Notes under the pieces: generated by a model
The model's input: the letters and a program-made list of their open reading frames with translations, nothing else
Told to the model about the DNA's origin: nothing
The model's database searches: none
DNA from: Pseudomonas atagonensis
Lineage (GTDB): Bacteria > Pseudomonadota > Gammaproteobacteria > Pseudomonadales > Pseudomonadaceae
Direction: 5' to 3'
NCBI RefSeq assembly: GCF_011369485.1
Contig: NZ_VXCA01000034.1
Span: 62,001-126,000 of the forward strand
DNA: 64,000 nt
Translations under genes and position numbers: made by a program
In this document: positions 23,722 to 31,572 of the stretch, in pieces
Layout of the letters: every line of letters begins with the position of its first letter
How positions within the stretch are numbered: the first letter of the stretch is position 1

Positions 23722-25670
23722 TGAGCGCACCTGTTCTCACCACCCTGCTGGTGGCCAACCGTGGCGAAATCGCTTGCCGCGTGATGCGCACCGCCAAAGC
23801 CCTTGGCCTGACCACCGTCGCCGTGCACAGCGCCACCGACCGCGACGCGCGGCACAGCCGTGAAGCGGATATCCGTGTCGATCTGGGCGGCAGCAAAGCG
23901 GCCGACAGCTATCTGCAAATCGATAAATTGATCTCGGCGGCCAAAGCCAGCGGCGCTCAGGCGATTCATCCCGGTTATGGCTTTCTGTCCGAGAACGCCG
24001 GGTTCGCCCGCGCCATCGAAGCGGCCGGACTGATTTTCCTCGGCCCGCCCGCCTCGGCCATCGACGCCATGGGCAGCAAATCCGCCGCCAAGGCGCTGAT
24101 GGAAACCGCTGGCGTGCCACTGGTGCCGGGCTATCACGGCGAAGCACAAGACCTCGACACCTTCCGCGATGCCTGCGAACGCATCGGCTACCCGGTTCTG
24201 CTCAAAGCCACAGCGGGTGGCGGCGGCAAGGGCATGAAAGTGGTTGAGGACGTCAGCCAGTTGGCAGAAGCCCTCGCCTCCGCTCAGCGTGAAGCACAGT
24301 CGTCATTCGGTGATTCGCGGATGCTTGTTGAGAAATACCTGCTCAAGCCGCGCCACGTGGAAATTCAGGTGTTTGCCGATCAGCATGGCAACTGCCTGTA
24401 CCTGAACGAACGTGACTGCTCGATTCAGCGTCGGCACCAGAAGGTCGTTGAAGAGGCGCCGGCACCGGGCCTTAGTCCGGAACTGCGTCGTGCGATGGGC
24501 GAAGCAGCTGTGCGTTCGGCGCAGGCCATTGGTTACGTCGGCGCTGGCACAGTGGAGTTTTTGCTGGATGCTCGCGGCGAGTTCTTCTTCATGGAGATGA
24601 ACACGCGGCTGCAGGTCGAGCACCCGGTCACGGAGGCCATCACCGGTCTCGATCTGGTGGCCTGGCAGATTCGCGTCGCCCGTGGCGAAGCTCTGCCGAT
24701 CACTCAGGATCAGGTGCCGCTGAACGGGCATGCAATTGAAGTTCGGTTGTATGCGGAGGATCCATCGAATGATTTCCTGCCCGCGACCGGGCGTCTGGAT
24801 CTGTATCGCGAATCCGCCGCAGGCCCGGGGCGCCGGGTGGACAGCGGCGTTGAGGAAGGCGACGAGATTTCGCCGTTCTATGACCCGATGCTCGGCAAAC
24901 TGATTGCCTGGGGCGAAGACCGTGAACAGGCGCGCCTGCGGCTGCTGAGCATGCTCGATGAATTCGCGATTGGCGGATTGAAGACCAACATCAACTTTCT
25001 GCGGCGGATCATCGCTCACCCGGCTTTTGCGGCGGCGGAGCTGGACACCGGTTTTATCCCACGCTATCAGGAGCAATTGCTGCCGGCTACCGACGCGTTA
25101 AGCGACGCGTTCTGGGAGGCGGCGGCACAGGCATTCGCGCAAAGTCTGCCAAGGCTTACGCGGACAGATGATCCGGCTTCGCCGTGGGCCTCAAGCACTG
25201 GTTTGCGCGCAGGCTTGCCGCGTGAGGTCACGCTGCATCTGAGTTGCGAAGGTCAGGATCGGGCGCTGACGTTGGCTGCCAATACAGACGCCAGACTGTC
25301 GGGTGAAGCACTGGTTGTTGAACACGAGGGTGTGCGGCGCAGGTTGCGGGCGATTCGACAGGGTGATTCGTTGTACCTGCAATGGGACGGTGAATTGCGC
25401 CGGGTCGAAACGTACGATCCGATCAGCGCCGTCGAAGCCAGTCACAGCCATCAAGGCGGGCTGACAGCGCCCATGAACGGCAGCATCGTTCGTGTCTTGG
25501 TGGAAGCGGGTCAGTCAGTGGAGGCCGGTGCACAATTGGTGGTGCTGGAGGCCATGAAGATGGAGCACAGCATCCGCGCACCTCACGCCGGAGTGATCAA
25601 AGCGCTGTATTGCCAGGAAGGCGAAATGGTTGGCGAAGGCAGCGCTTTGGTAGAACTGGAAGCAGTGTGA
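23721..25670 (+). CDS. liuD: 3-Methylcrotonyl-CoA carboxylase alpha subunit (biotin carboxylase and BCCP)
   Basis: ATP-dependent carboxylation of biotin. The 649 residues comprise an N-terminal biotin carboxylase domain ('LLVANRGEIACRVMRTAKALGL', 'AIHPGYGFLSENAGFARA'), ATP-grasp ('KATAGGGGKGMKVV', 'EMNTRLQVEHPVTEAITG'), a BT/linker region and the biotinyl site 'VVLEAMKMEHS' near residue 612. I use the ATG at 23721 rather than the TTG one codon earlier. A perfect hairpin follows the stop. Confidence 0.95.
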   Translation: MSAPVLTTLLVANRGEIACRVMRTAKALGLTTVAVHSATDRDARHSREADIRVDLGGSKAADSYLQIDKLISAAKASGAQAIHPGYGFLSENAGFARAIEAAGLIFLGPPASAIDAMGSKSAAKALMETAGVPLVPGYHGEAQDLDTFRDACERIGYPVLLKATAGGGGKGMKVVEDVSQLAEALASAQREAQSSFGDSRMLVEKYLLKPRHVEIQVFADQHGNCLYLNERDCSIQRRHQKVVEEAPAPGLSPELRRAMGEAAVRSAQAIGYVGAGTVEFLLDARGEFFFMEMNTRLQVEHPVTEAITGLDLVAWQIRVARGEALPITQDQVPLNGHAIEVRLYAEDPSNDFLPATGRLDLYRESAAGPGRRVDSGVEEGDEISPFYDPMLGKLIAWGEDREQARLRLLSMLDEFAIGGLKTNINFLRRIIAHPAFAAAELDTGFIPRYQEQLLPATDALSDAFWEAAAQAFAQSLPRLTRTDDPASPWASSTGLRAGLPREVTLHLSCEGQDRALTLAANTDARLSGEALVVEHEGVRRRLRAIRQGDSLYLQWDGELRRVETYDPISAVEASHSHQGGLTAPMNGSIVRVLVEAGQSVEAGAQLVVLEAMKMEHSIRAPHAGVIKALYCQEGEMVGEGSALVELEAV

Positions 25671-25676
25671 ATGGAG

Positions 25677-25706
25677 GATCGATCCTACGCCAGGCGAGGA
25701 TCGATC
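25677..25706. terminator. Hairpin between liuD and the convergent repressor gene
   Basis: GATCGATCCT (25677-25686) and AGGATCGATC (25697-25706) form a perfect 10-bp stem with a GC-rich loop that can pair further. No T tract follows on either strand, so termination efficiency is uncertain. Confidence 0.45.
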
Positions 25707-25709
25707 TGA

Positions 25710-26366
25710 CTAGAAACGCACCGTTGCCTGAACCACCACACCGATAATTCGGCACTCATCGGTAAACAGGGCTTTCGGCCAGGTCGGATTGAGCGGTACC
25801 AGGTAACGCTGGCCGCCCTCTTCGTCGAGTTTGCGAAAAATCGCTTCCTCACATTCCGGCCACTGCGCGATCACCAGTTTGCCGGGCACCGCTTCCACCG
25901 CCGGGTCGACAAGAATCAGCATGCCCTCGGCGATGCTCGGGCCGCTGGGTGCCGTCATCGAATCCCCCGCCACCGTAAGCCAGAACGCCTTGCCGACGGC
26001 GTGATAATCCGTCAGTTCGAAGCGTTGCTTTTCCTGAGCCCTGGCATAGGCCGGTTCGCTCTCGCACACCCCGGGCGACACGCCCCAGTCACCCACCGGG
26101 TAACGGAAGTAAGGGTTGTATTTGTGCGCCAGCGGCATCTCGTCGTCTTCCGGCGGCTGCGGCTCGCGGATCACCATGGCGACCTCGAGAAACTCCAGTC
26201 CCAACGCCTGCAAGACGCGGTTCATTTCAGTGATACCGGGTTCGCGACGTTTGTTCAGCCAATGACCGATCCCGCCCTGGGACATGCCGACGCGCTCTCC
26301 GAGCTCTGTTTGAGTGATTTTGAGTTCACTCATCTTGGCCTTGACCAACTCAATCCATTTATCCAT
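25710..26366 (-). CDS. LexA-like HTH/S24 peptidase-domain repressor
   Basis: The 218-residue protein has a Cro/CI helix-turn-helix (residues about 15-38, 'TQTELGERVGMSQGGIGHWLNKRREPG') and a C-terminal S24 domain with the Ser of 'VAGDSMTAPSG' and the Lys of 'VPGKLVIAQWPE', the self-cleaving Ser-Lys dyad. It resembles prophage and bacteriocin repressors of the PrtR type, but no phage or pyocin genes are nearby. I start at MDKWIELV (26366). It diverges from the DUF6124 gene over 130 bp, where TAGTAT (26414-26419) and GTACTA elements could be its operator. Confidence 0.85.
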   Translation of the reverse strand: MDKWIELVKAKMSELKITQTELGERVGMSQGGIGHWLNKRREPGITEMNRVLQALGLEFLEVAMVIREPQPPEDDEMPLAHKYNPYFRYPVGDWGVSPGVCESEPAYARAQEKQRFELTDYHAVGKAFWLTVAGDSMTAPSGPSIAEGMLILVDPAVEAVPGKLVIAQWPECEEAIFRKLDEEGGQRYLVPLNPTWPKALFTDECRIIGVVVQATVRF

Positions 26367-26496
26367 GTGCGGCACCTTACGCGGACGCCTTCGGCCGGCA
26401 AAACACATATTGTAGTATTTAAATTCAAGTCACAATTACGGATCGTACTATGCTGCGGATACGGATTTCCAATTCAACAAGGAGTGAGCTTTCATC

Positions 26497-26835
26497 ATGA
26501 ATATCAGCAGCAAGGACTTGCCCGATCTTCAAATGGACACCACGTTTACCTCGCCCCAAGGCAACGCGGCGGCACAGAGAGCGCTGGACTACTACTTGAA
26601 ACCAGCTGTTTCAGAACCCGAGGTCGACGAGCGTTTTTTCGACGTCAACCGCCATCTCAGCGGCGAAGAAGCGTTGGTGCACGCTTCGGATTTGTTGCGC
26701 TGTGCGGCCGCCACGGCATTCAAGGCAGCAGAAAACCTGCAAGGCGTGAGTCGCGACCTGGCCTTTTCGGTGGTGCACATGGTGGATATGGCGCGGGCAA
26801 TGGTCGACCATTCGCTCGATGGCGAGGAAGCCTGA
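26497..26835 (+). CDS. DUF6124-family small acidic protein, function unknown
   Basis: The 112-residue protein is probably cytosolic with no signal peptide or membrane segment. It resembles Pseudomonas-restricted DUF6124 (formerly DUF3077) proteins: a disordered N-terminus, then 'DERFFDVNRHLSGEEALVHASDLLRCAAATAF', and a helical hairpin ending 'VVHMVDMARAMVDHSLDGEE'. A GGAG lies near the ATG. It is divergent from the S24 repressor, whose control of this gene is likely but unproven. Confidence 0.75.
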   Translation: MNISSKDLPDLQMDTTFTSPQGNAAAQRALDYYLKPAVSEPEVDERFFDVNRHLSGEEALVHASDLLRCAAATAFKAAENLQGVSRDLAFSVVHMVDMARAMVDHSLDGEEA

Positions 26836-26890
26836 GGAACGGAACAGAGACGGACAGGAAAGAATTTTCCAATCGCGCAGATAAAAACAT

Positions 26891-26922
26891 TTGACTTGCA
26901 AATGATAATGATTATTATTGCA
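26891..26922 (+). promoter_or_regulatory. Fur-controlled prrF promoter
   Basis: -35 TTGACT (26891-26896) and -10 TATTAT (26913-26918) are 16 bp apart. Overlapping them is a strong Fur box, GCAAATGATAATGATTATTATTGC (26899-26922), close to GATAATGATAATCATTATC. Iron-replete repression is expected. Confidence 0.9.
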
Positions 26923-26925
26923 AGC

Positions 26926-27038
26926 AGCTGATCGCGAGATCAGTCGATGGACCAGAGACCTTAGGTCGGTCTTCTGGACTATCTCCTCATCAGGCTAATC
27001 ACGGTTTTTGACCCGGCTTTTTGCCGGGTCTTTTTTTT
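26926..27038 (+). ncRNA. prrF: PrrF-type iron-responsive small RNA
   Basis: About 113 nt. It begins near AGCTGATCGCGAGATCAG, closely similar to the start of P. aeruginosa PrrF1, contains the conserved unpaired CTCATCAGG and ATCACGG segment used for base pairing with targets, and ends with a strong terminator (GACCCGGC, T5 loop, GCCGGGTC, then eight T, 27010-27038). Known role: under iron starvation PrrF represses iron-containing proteins such as SodB and TCA-cycle enzymes. Only one copy is present here; P. aeruginosa has two in tandem. Confidence 0.92.
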
Positions 27039-27047
27039 GCCCGTTTT

Positions 27048-27315
27048 TTAGGCTTGTGGCTTCAGGCTAATGAAGTCTTTAGGTGCAGCAAATTCGATGG
27101 CGCGGATAATATCAAAAGAATATCGGTTGGCAAGCCAAGCCCGGCCACATTGGGCCAAACTAATGACAATTAGCACTTGAGAATCAATCGCACAGCCTCT
27201 AAGCTGCGTCCGCGTCATGGAGGACGCCCCCCGCCACACCCCGCAATTTCCCTCGGTTTCACCGCTGTCTTGCGTGTAAAGTAGCCGCCATAAAAATCAT
27301 ATTCAGGAACCGATT
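27048..27315. other. Intergenic region between prrF and the carboxypeptidase gene, with a weak Fur-like site and a doubtful minus-strand ORF
   Basis: This 268-bp stretch has no convincing gene. A minus-strand frame (27048-27239, up to 63 codons) has a protein-like tail (WLANRYSFDIIRAIEFAAPKD) but no clear start or Shine-Dalgarno. AATGACAATTAGCACTTGAGA near 27162-27182 resembles a degenerate Fur box. Candidate promoter elements for the downstream gene were not distinct. Confidence 0.3.
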
Positions 27316-28467
27316 ATGACCGTGGCCAAATCTTCGTTCGACATCAGTGCCAACTTCGACAGCGGCAACATTCAAGTCATCGACATCAGTAATCCGCTCA
27401 ACCCGGTTCTGGCTATTCGCCCAGACACCCGCAGCGCGCATTTCCAGTGGTTCCACTTCAAAGCCAGCGGCCTGCATGTCCATCAGGAGCACTGGTTTCG
27501 TCTGGTCAATGCCAGCCAGTCCTCCTACAACAAAGCCTGGACCGGCTATCAGGCCGTCGCGTCCTACGACCACGTCAACTGGTTCCGCATTCCGACCCAA
27601 TTCGAAGGCGACAGCCTGCGTTTCTGCCTCGAAGCCGAGCAGACCCACGCCTGGTTCGCCTACTTCGAACCCTACAGCCGTGGCCGCCACGACTGGCTGA
27701 TCGAGCAGGCACTGACCAAGGCCGGCACCGAGTTGCTGGCGACCGGCAAGAGCGTCGAAGGCCGCGGCATTCAATTGCTGCGCAAAGGCAGTGGCGCCGA
27801 AGGTCAGCGCAAGATCTGGATCATCGCCCAACAGCATCCGGGCGAGCACATGGCCGAATGGTTCATGGAAGGCGTGATCGAGCGCCTGGAAAAACACGAC
27901 GATCCGGTACTGAACAAGCTGCTGGAAAGTGCCGATCTTTATCTTGTACCGAACATGAACCCGGACGGCGCTTTCCATGGCCATCTGCGCACCAATGCGA
28001 TGGGCCAGGACTTAAACCGCGCTTGGCAGAATGCCAGTCAGGAAGTCAGCCCCGAGGTACTTTTCGTACAACAACAGATGGAAAAATATGGCGTCGACCT
28101 GTTCCTCGACGTACACGGTGACGAGGAAATTCCTCACGTGTTCACCGCCGGTTGCGAAGGCAATCCGGGTTACACGCCTCGAATCGAAAAGCTTGAAGAG
28201 CATTTCCGCAGCCACCTCAAGCACACCACCAAAGACTTCCAGACCCAGTACGGCTACACCCGAGACGAACCGGGCAAGGCCAACATGACCTTGGCCTGCA
28301 ACAGCGTCGGCCAGAAGTACGACTGCCTGTCGCTGACCCTGGAGATGCCGTTCAAGGATCACGACGATCATCCGGACAAACTGACGGGCTGGTCGGGCAA
28401 ACGCTCGAAGCAACTGGGCAAAGACGTATTGACCACCATCGCCGACATGGTCGATACCCTGCGCTGA
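27316..28467 (+). CDS. M14 cytosolic carboxypeptidase (Nna1/CCP-like)
   Basis: Zinc metallocarboxypeptidase of 383 residues. It has the CCP-type N-terminal beta domain (about 1-135, 'FKASGLHVHQEHWFRLVNASQSSYNKAW') and a catalytic domain with zinc ligands 'QQHPGEHMAEWF' (His and Glu) and 'DVHGDE' (third His), plus 'NPDGAFHGHLRTNAMGQDLNRAW' (substrate Arg) and the catalytic Glu in 'LSLTLEMPFKDH'. No signal peptide. Eukaryotic relatives trim glutamates from tubulin; the bacterial substrate is unknown. A terminator hairpin follows. Confidence 0.93.
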   Translation: MTVAKSSFDISANFDSGNIQVIDISNPLNPVLAIRPDTRSAHFQWFHFKASGLHVHQEHWFRLVNASQSSYNKAWTGYQAVASYDHVNWFRIPTQFEGDSLRFCLEAEQTHAWFAYFEPYSRGRHDWLIEQALTKAGTELLATGKSVEGRGIQLLRKGSGAEGQRKIWIIAQQHPGEHMAEWFMEGVIERLEKHDDPVLNKLLESADLYLVPNMNPDGAFHGHLRTNAMGQDLNRAWQNASQEVSPEVLFVQQQMEKYGVDLFLDVHGDEEIPHVFTAGCEGNPGYTPRIEKLEEHFRSHLKHTTKDFQTQYGYTRDEPGKANMTLACNSVGQKYDCLSLTLEMPFKDHDDHPDKLTGWSGKRSKQLGKDVLTTIADMVDTLR

Positions 28468-28483
28468 TCGCCTCCTTCGCGTA

Positions 28484-28520
28484 AGCAAAAGATCGCAGCT
28501 TGTCTGCGATCTTTTGCTTT
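28484..28520. terminator. Intrinsic terminator after the M14 carboxypeptidase
   Basis: AGCAAAAGATCGCAG (28484-28498) pairs perfectly with CTGCGATCTTTTGCT (28504-28518), followed by TTTTT. The A-rich 5' arm allows bidirectional function. Confidence 0.85.
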
Positions 28521-28557
28521 TTGTCATGCCTGAATCCGCTCAAACAGGTTGCAAAAC

Positions 28558-28589
28558 AAAACCAGAATACTTACCGTGATTCTGGTTTT
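28558..28589. promoter_or_regulatory. Inverted repeat in the leader of the MFS gene
   Basis: AAAACCAGAAT (28558-28568) and ATTCTGGTTTT (28579-28589) are perfect 11-bp inverses with a 10-nt centre, 30 bases before the MFS start. They could be a repressor operator or a leader hairpin. No adjacent regulator gene is present. Confidence 0.5.
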
Positions 28590-28618
28590 AATTTGAAACC
28601 CAAGAACGGAAATCAGAC

Positions 28619-29818
28619 ATGAACGCTCAACCTCTCAACAGCGCTGTCGTGCTGCTGTTCGCCGTTGCCTGCGGGCTGGCGGTGGGTAACGTGTACTACG
28701 CACAACCGCTGCTGGACACGATGGCCGAGGCGTTTGCCATGTCGCCGGCCAGTATCGGCATCGTCATCACCCTGACCCAGATCGGCTACGGCGTCGGTCT
28801 GGTGCTGTTGGTGCCGCTGGGGGATCTGCTCAACCGGCGGCGTCTGATCGTCACCCAAACACTGCTTTCAGCCTGCGCGTTGCTGATGATCGCGTTGGCG
28901 CCTGACAGCGTATGGCTGCTGCTTGGCATGACGCTGACCGGTTTGCTCGCGGTGGTCACACAAGTGCTGGTGGCCTATGCCGCGACCCTGGCGATTCCGG
29001 CACAACGGGGTCGAGTGGTCGGTGTGGTCACCAGCGGCATCGTCATCGGCATTCTGCTGGCCCGCACGGTGGCCGGTTTCACGGCGGATCTGGCGGGATG
29101 GCGAGCGATCTACTGGCTGTCGGCGGCGCTGACGTTGTTGATGGCGTTGCTGCTTTATCGCGTGTTGCCGAAAAACGAAACCCCACAACCGGCCAGCACC
29201 TACGTTGCGCTGATTGCGTCGGTATTCAGTCTGTTCAAGGAAGAACCGGTGCTGCGCCATCGCGCAATACTCGCGCTGCTGACCTTCGCCAGCGCCATGG
29301 TGTTGTGGACACCGATGGTGTTGCCCTTGGCCGCCCCGCCGCTGTCGCTTTCCCACAGCGAAATCGGATTGTTCGGACTCGCCGGTGCTGCCGGCGCACT
29401 CGCCGCCGCGCGTGCCGGGGATCTGGCAGACCGTGGTTTCGGCCATTGGGTCAGCGGACTTTCTCTGTTGCTGATGCTCGGTTCGTGGCTGCCGATCGCC
29501 CTCACCCAATCCTCGCTGTGGGCGCTGCTACTCGGGGTAATCACCCTGGATCTGGGCCTGCAAGCCGTGCACGTCGCCAGCCAGAGCATGATTTACAGCG
29601 TGCGCCCCGAAACGCAAAGCCGCCTCACCGCCGGTTACATGCTGTTCTATTCAATCGGCAGTGCTCTGGGCTCGATTGCCTCGACCGCCACTTACGCCTG
29701 GGCCGGATGGATGGGCGTTTGTCTACTCGGCGCCGGTATCAATGCGCTGGCGCTGGTGTATTGGTGGTTGACCCTGAAAAGCGGCGCATCCGCACGATGC
29801 GCCGCTCAAACGGATTAA
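28619..29818 (+). CDS. MFS transporter, drug/sugar-efflux type
   Basis: The 399-residue protein has about 12 transmembrane segments, with N-terminal 'VVLLFAVACGLAVGNVYYAQPLLD' and the cytoplasmic loop 2-3 motif 'GDLLNRRRLIV' (variant of G-x3-D/E-R-x-G-R/K). The 'GNVYYAQPLLDTMA' start is typical of YgaY/YnfM-like proton-driven exporters. Substrate unknown. Its 3' end overlaps that of the convergent cytochrome b561 gene by four bases. Confidence 0.88.
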   Translation: MNAQPLNSAVVLLFAVACGLAVGNVYYAQPLLDTMAEAFAMSPASIGIVITLTQIGYGVGLVLLVPLGDLLNRRRLIVTQTLLSACALLMIALAPDSVWLLLGMTLTGLLAVVTQVLVAYAATLAIPAQRGRVVGVVTSGIVIGILLARTVAGFTADLAGWRAIYWLSAALTLLMALLLYRVLPKNETPQPASTYVALIASVFSLFKEEPVLRHRAILALLTFASAMVLWTPMVLPLAAPPLSLSHSEIGLFGLAGAAGALAAARAGDLADRGFGHWVSGLSLLLMLGSWLPIALTQSSLWALLLGVITLDLGLQAVHVASQSMIYSVRPETQSRLTAGYMLFYSIGSALGSIASTATYAWAGWMGVCLLGAGINALALVYWWLTLKSGASARCAAQTD

Positions 29819-30360
29819 CCGCGATCGCGTCCGCGCAACATGCTGTCGAGCACTTCGTCACGGCGCACCCAGCCATGAAACAACGCAGCCGCCAAGTGCA
29901 GCAGCACGGTGAGAAACAGCAAGTACGCCAGATAACCATGTGCCTTGCGCAGCAGCGCAAACACCTGCGCATCGGCGGGCACAATCGACGGCAACTGCAG
30001 CGAACTGCTGAGCATCACCGGCTCGCCCGACGCGCTGATCATCGCCCAGCCGAGCACCGGCAAAACCAGCATCAACGCGTACAGCAACACATGCGAAGCC
30101 TTGGCCGCCATTACTTGCCAGCCTGGCAGATCCGCCGGCAATGGCGGTTGGCGCGTGGAGAAACGCACCAGCAGACGCACGATCACCAGTGCCAGAATCG
30201 CAATGCCGAGCGGCTTGTGCAGGTGAATCAGCCATTCATGCCGTTCCGACACCGAAGTCACCATTCCCGCGCCGATAAACAGCATCGCGATGATCATCAG
30301 CGCCATCAGCCAGTGCAGCAGACGCGCCAGCAAAGCGAAATGAGTCGGTTGAGTGCTCAT
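29815..30360 (-). CDS. Cytochrome b561, partner of the adjacent peroxidase
   Basis: Four-helix membrane haem-b protein of 181 residues. 'FALLARLLHWLMALMIIAMLFIGAGM' gives a first haem-ligand His, 'WLIHLHKPLGIAILALVIVRL' the second pair, and 'LRKAHGYLAYLLFLTVLLHLAAALFH' the C-terminal His residues. It begins inside the stop of the catalase-family gene (ATGA overlap), so the two are cotranslated. It may pass quinol electrons to the exported peroxidase (inference). Confidence 0.9.
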   Translation of the reverse strand: MSTQPTHFALLARLLHWLMALMIIAMLFIGAGMVTSVSERHEWLIHLHKPLGIAILALVIVRLLVRFSTRQPPLPADLPGWQVMAAKASHVLLYALMLVLPVLGWAMISASGEPVMLSSSLQLPSIVPADAQVFALLRKAHGYLAYLLFLTVLLHLAAALFHGWVRRDEVLDSMLRGRDRG

Positions 30361-31451
30361 GGACGAGCCTCCTGTTTGGCGGCGGGCAACTGGCTGACTT
30401 CGCTAGTGCGACGCAGGTAGGAATCGGCGTAACCGGCAGAGCGAGCCGCCAGCAGTGGATCGTCGGAACCTTGAATCCCGGCCGGCAGCACCAGCGGGTC
30501 GTAGTTGATGTCGCGGCACTCGCCACTCAATTGCGGCTGGGTTTTCTCCAACACCAGAGTTCCGGCGTTGATCACTTTACGCCCGGCAGGCCAGGTTTTG
30601 CTGGCGTCGTTCACCGGGTCATCGGCGTTGGCCAGGGTGATGTTCAACTGAAAGCGCAGGGGCGCGGCGGCCAATCGCTGTACCAGATCTTTCTCCAGAA
30701 AATCACCGCCCTCGGGTGCCATGGCGCCTGCTGCGTCTTGTGCCAGCGGCGTCATGCTCCAGCGCACCGCCTGTTTTTTGCCGCTGGCATCGACCAGATA
30801 GAACGCATTGACGCTGTTGTAGGTTTCGGTGGCGTAACTGGCCGATGGCTTGGCCGTCTTCACCCACGTCAGAAACGGCACCGCCTCCGGGTGCGCAGCA
30901 AAGAACGCCGGCACTTTGCCGGGATCGGGTTTACCGGTCGTCGGATCCGGCGACTGCGCCTGCTGCAATTGATAGAACGCCTCAGGGGTGCCCACCGGGA
31001 ACACCGGCATGCTGTTCATCCCGGTACGCCATTGCTGACCGTTGGCCTGGGTGAAGCGCAGCGCCAGGCTGCGAATCGGCACGCTGCTGTCAGGCGCATA
31101 AGGATTGCCCGCCGGCAGCGCGAAACGCCCGACCACCGGGGTACGCGACTCATTAAAGACCTGCGCGGCCGAGAATGCCCGCGCCTCGCCACTGCTCTCG
31201 AAATGACCGATCACGCAGACACCTTTGGCGTGGTTGCGGCGAAATCCAGGGTGCACGCCGTTGTTCTTTTCCAGCACATCGACCAACGCTTTCGGCGTCA
31301 GACGCTGTGGGTCAAAGTTACCGTGAACGTAGGCAAACGCCCCGGCCACGGCTGCGACAACCACGGCGATACCGCCGAGACGCAACACCAGGCTCGCGGC
31401 ACTCAATGGCGGGCGTTGTGGCCCGCCGGGCGGTGAGCTGCGATCAACCAT
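30357..31451 (-). CDS. SrpA-type catalase-family peroxidase, membrane anchored
   Basis: Haem peroxidase of the small catalase-fold family. The 364 residues contain an N-terminal anchor ('LVLRLGGIAVVVAAVAGAFAYVHG', about 20-43), the distal-His motif 'GFRRNHAKGVCVIGHF', 'PVVGRFALPAGNPYAPD', and a C-terminal 'DPLLAARSAGYADSYLRRTSE', where the proximal Tyr is expected. Canonical catalases are longer. The start at 31451 has GGAG about six bases upstream. It is the first gene of an operon with cytochrome b561. The promoter is GGAATAA-N13-GCGTCT, the same as upstream of the ECF sigma gene at 35551. A periplasmic hydroperoxide-removing role is inferred. Confidence 0.88.
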   Translation of the reverse strand: MVDRSSPPGGPQRPPLSAASLVLRLGGIAVVVAAVAGAFAYVHGNFDPQRLTPKALVDVLEKNNGVHPGFRRNHAKGVCVIGHFESSGEARAFSAAQVFNESRTPVVGRFALPAGNPYAPDSSVPIRSLALRFTQANGQQWRTGMNSMPVFPVGTPEAFYQLQQAQSPDPTTGKPDPGKVPAFFAAHPEAVPFLTWVKTAKPSASYATETYNSVNAFYLVDASGKKQAVRWSMTPLAQDAAGAMAPEGGDFLEKDLVQRLAAAPLRFQLNITLANADDPVNDASKTWPAGRKVINAGTLVLEKTQPQLSGECRDINYDPLVLPAGIQGSDDPLLAARSAGYADSYLRRTSEVSQLPAAKQEARP

Positions 31452-31492
31452 GAAAGACTCCAGGGCCAATGGCCATAGGGAAAGGTGCTATG

Positions 31493-31518
31493 AGACGCAC
31501 GTCTCGTGGGTTTATTCC
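31493..31518 (-). promoter_or_regulatory. ECF-type promoter of the peroxidase/b561 operon
   Basis: On the minus strand GGAATAA (31512-31518), 13 bp, GCGTCT (31493-31498). Motif and spacing are identical to the site at 35481-35506 before the ECF sigma gene. The predicted start lies about 36 bases before the ATG. Confidence 0.8.
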
Positions 31519-31572
31519 CTTTGAACTGTAGTTTCTTTCACGCAGTGACGCGCGAGCTTACCTCTGGGCTGA

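Noticed and set aside
25677..25706. Hairpin after liuD as a strong intrinsic terminator
   Set aside because: The stem is perfect but has no T tract on either strand. I list it with low confidence only.
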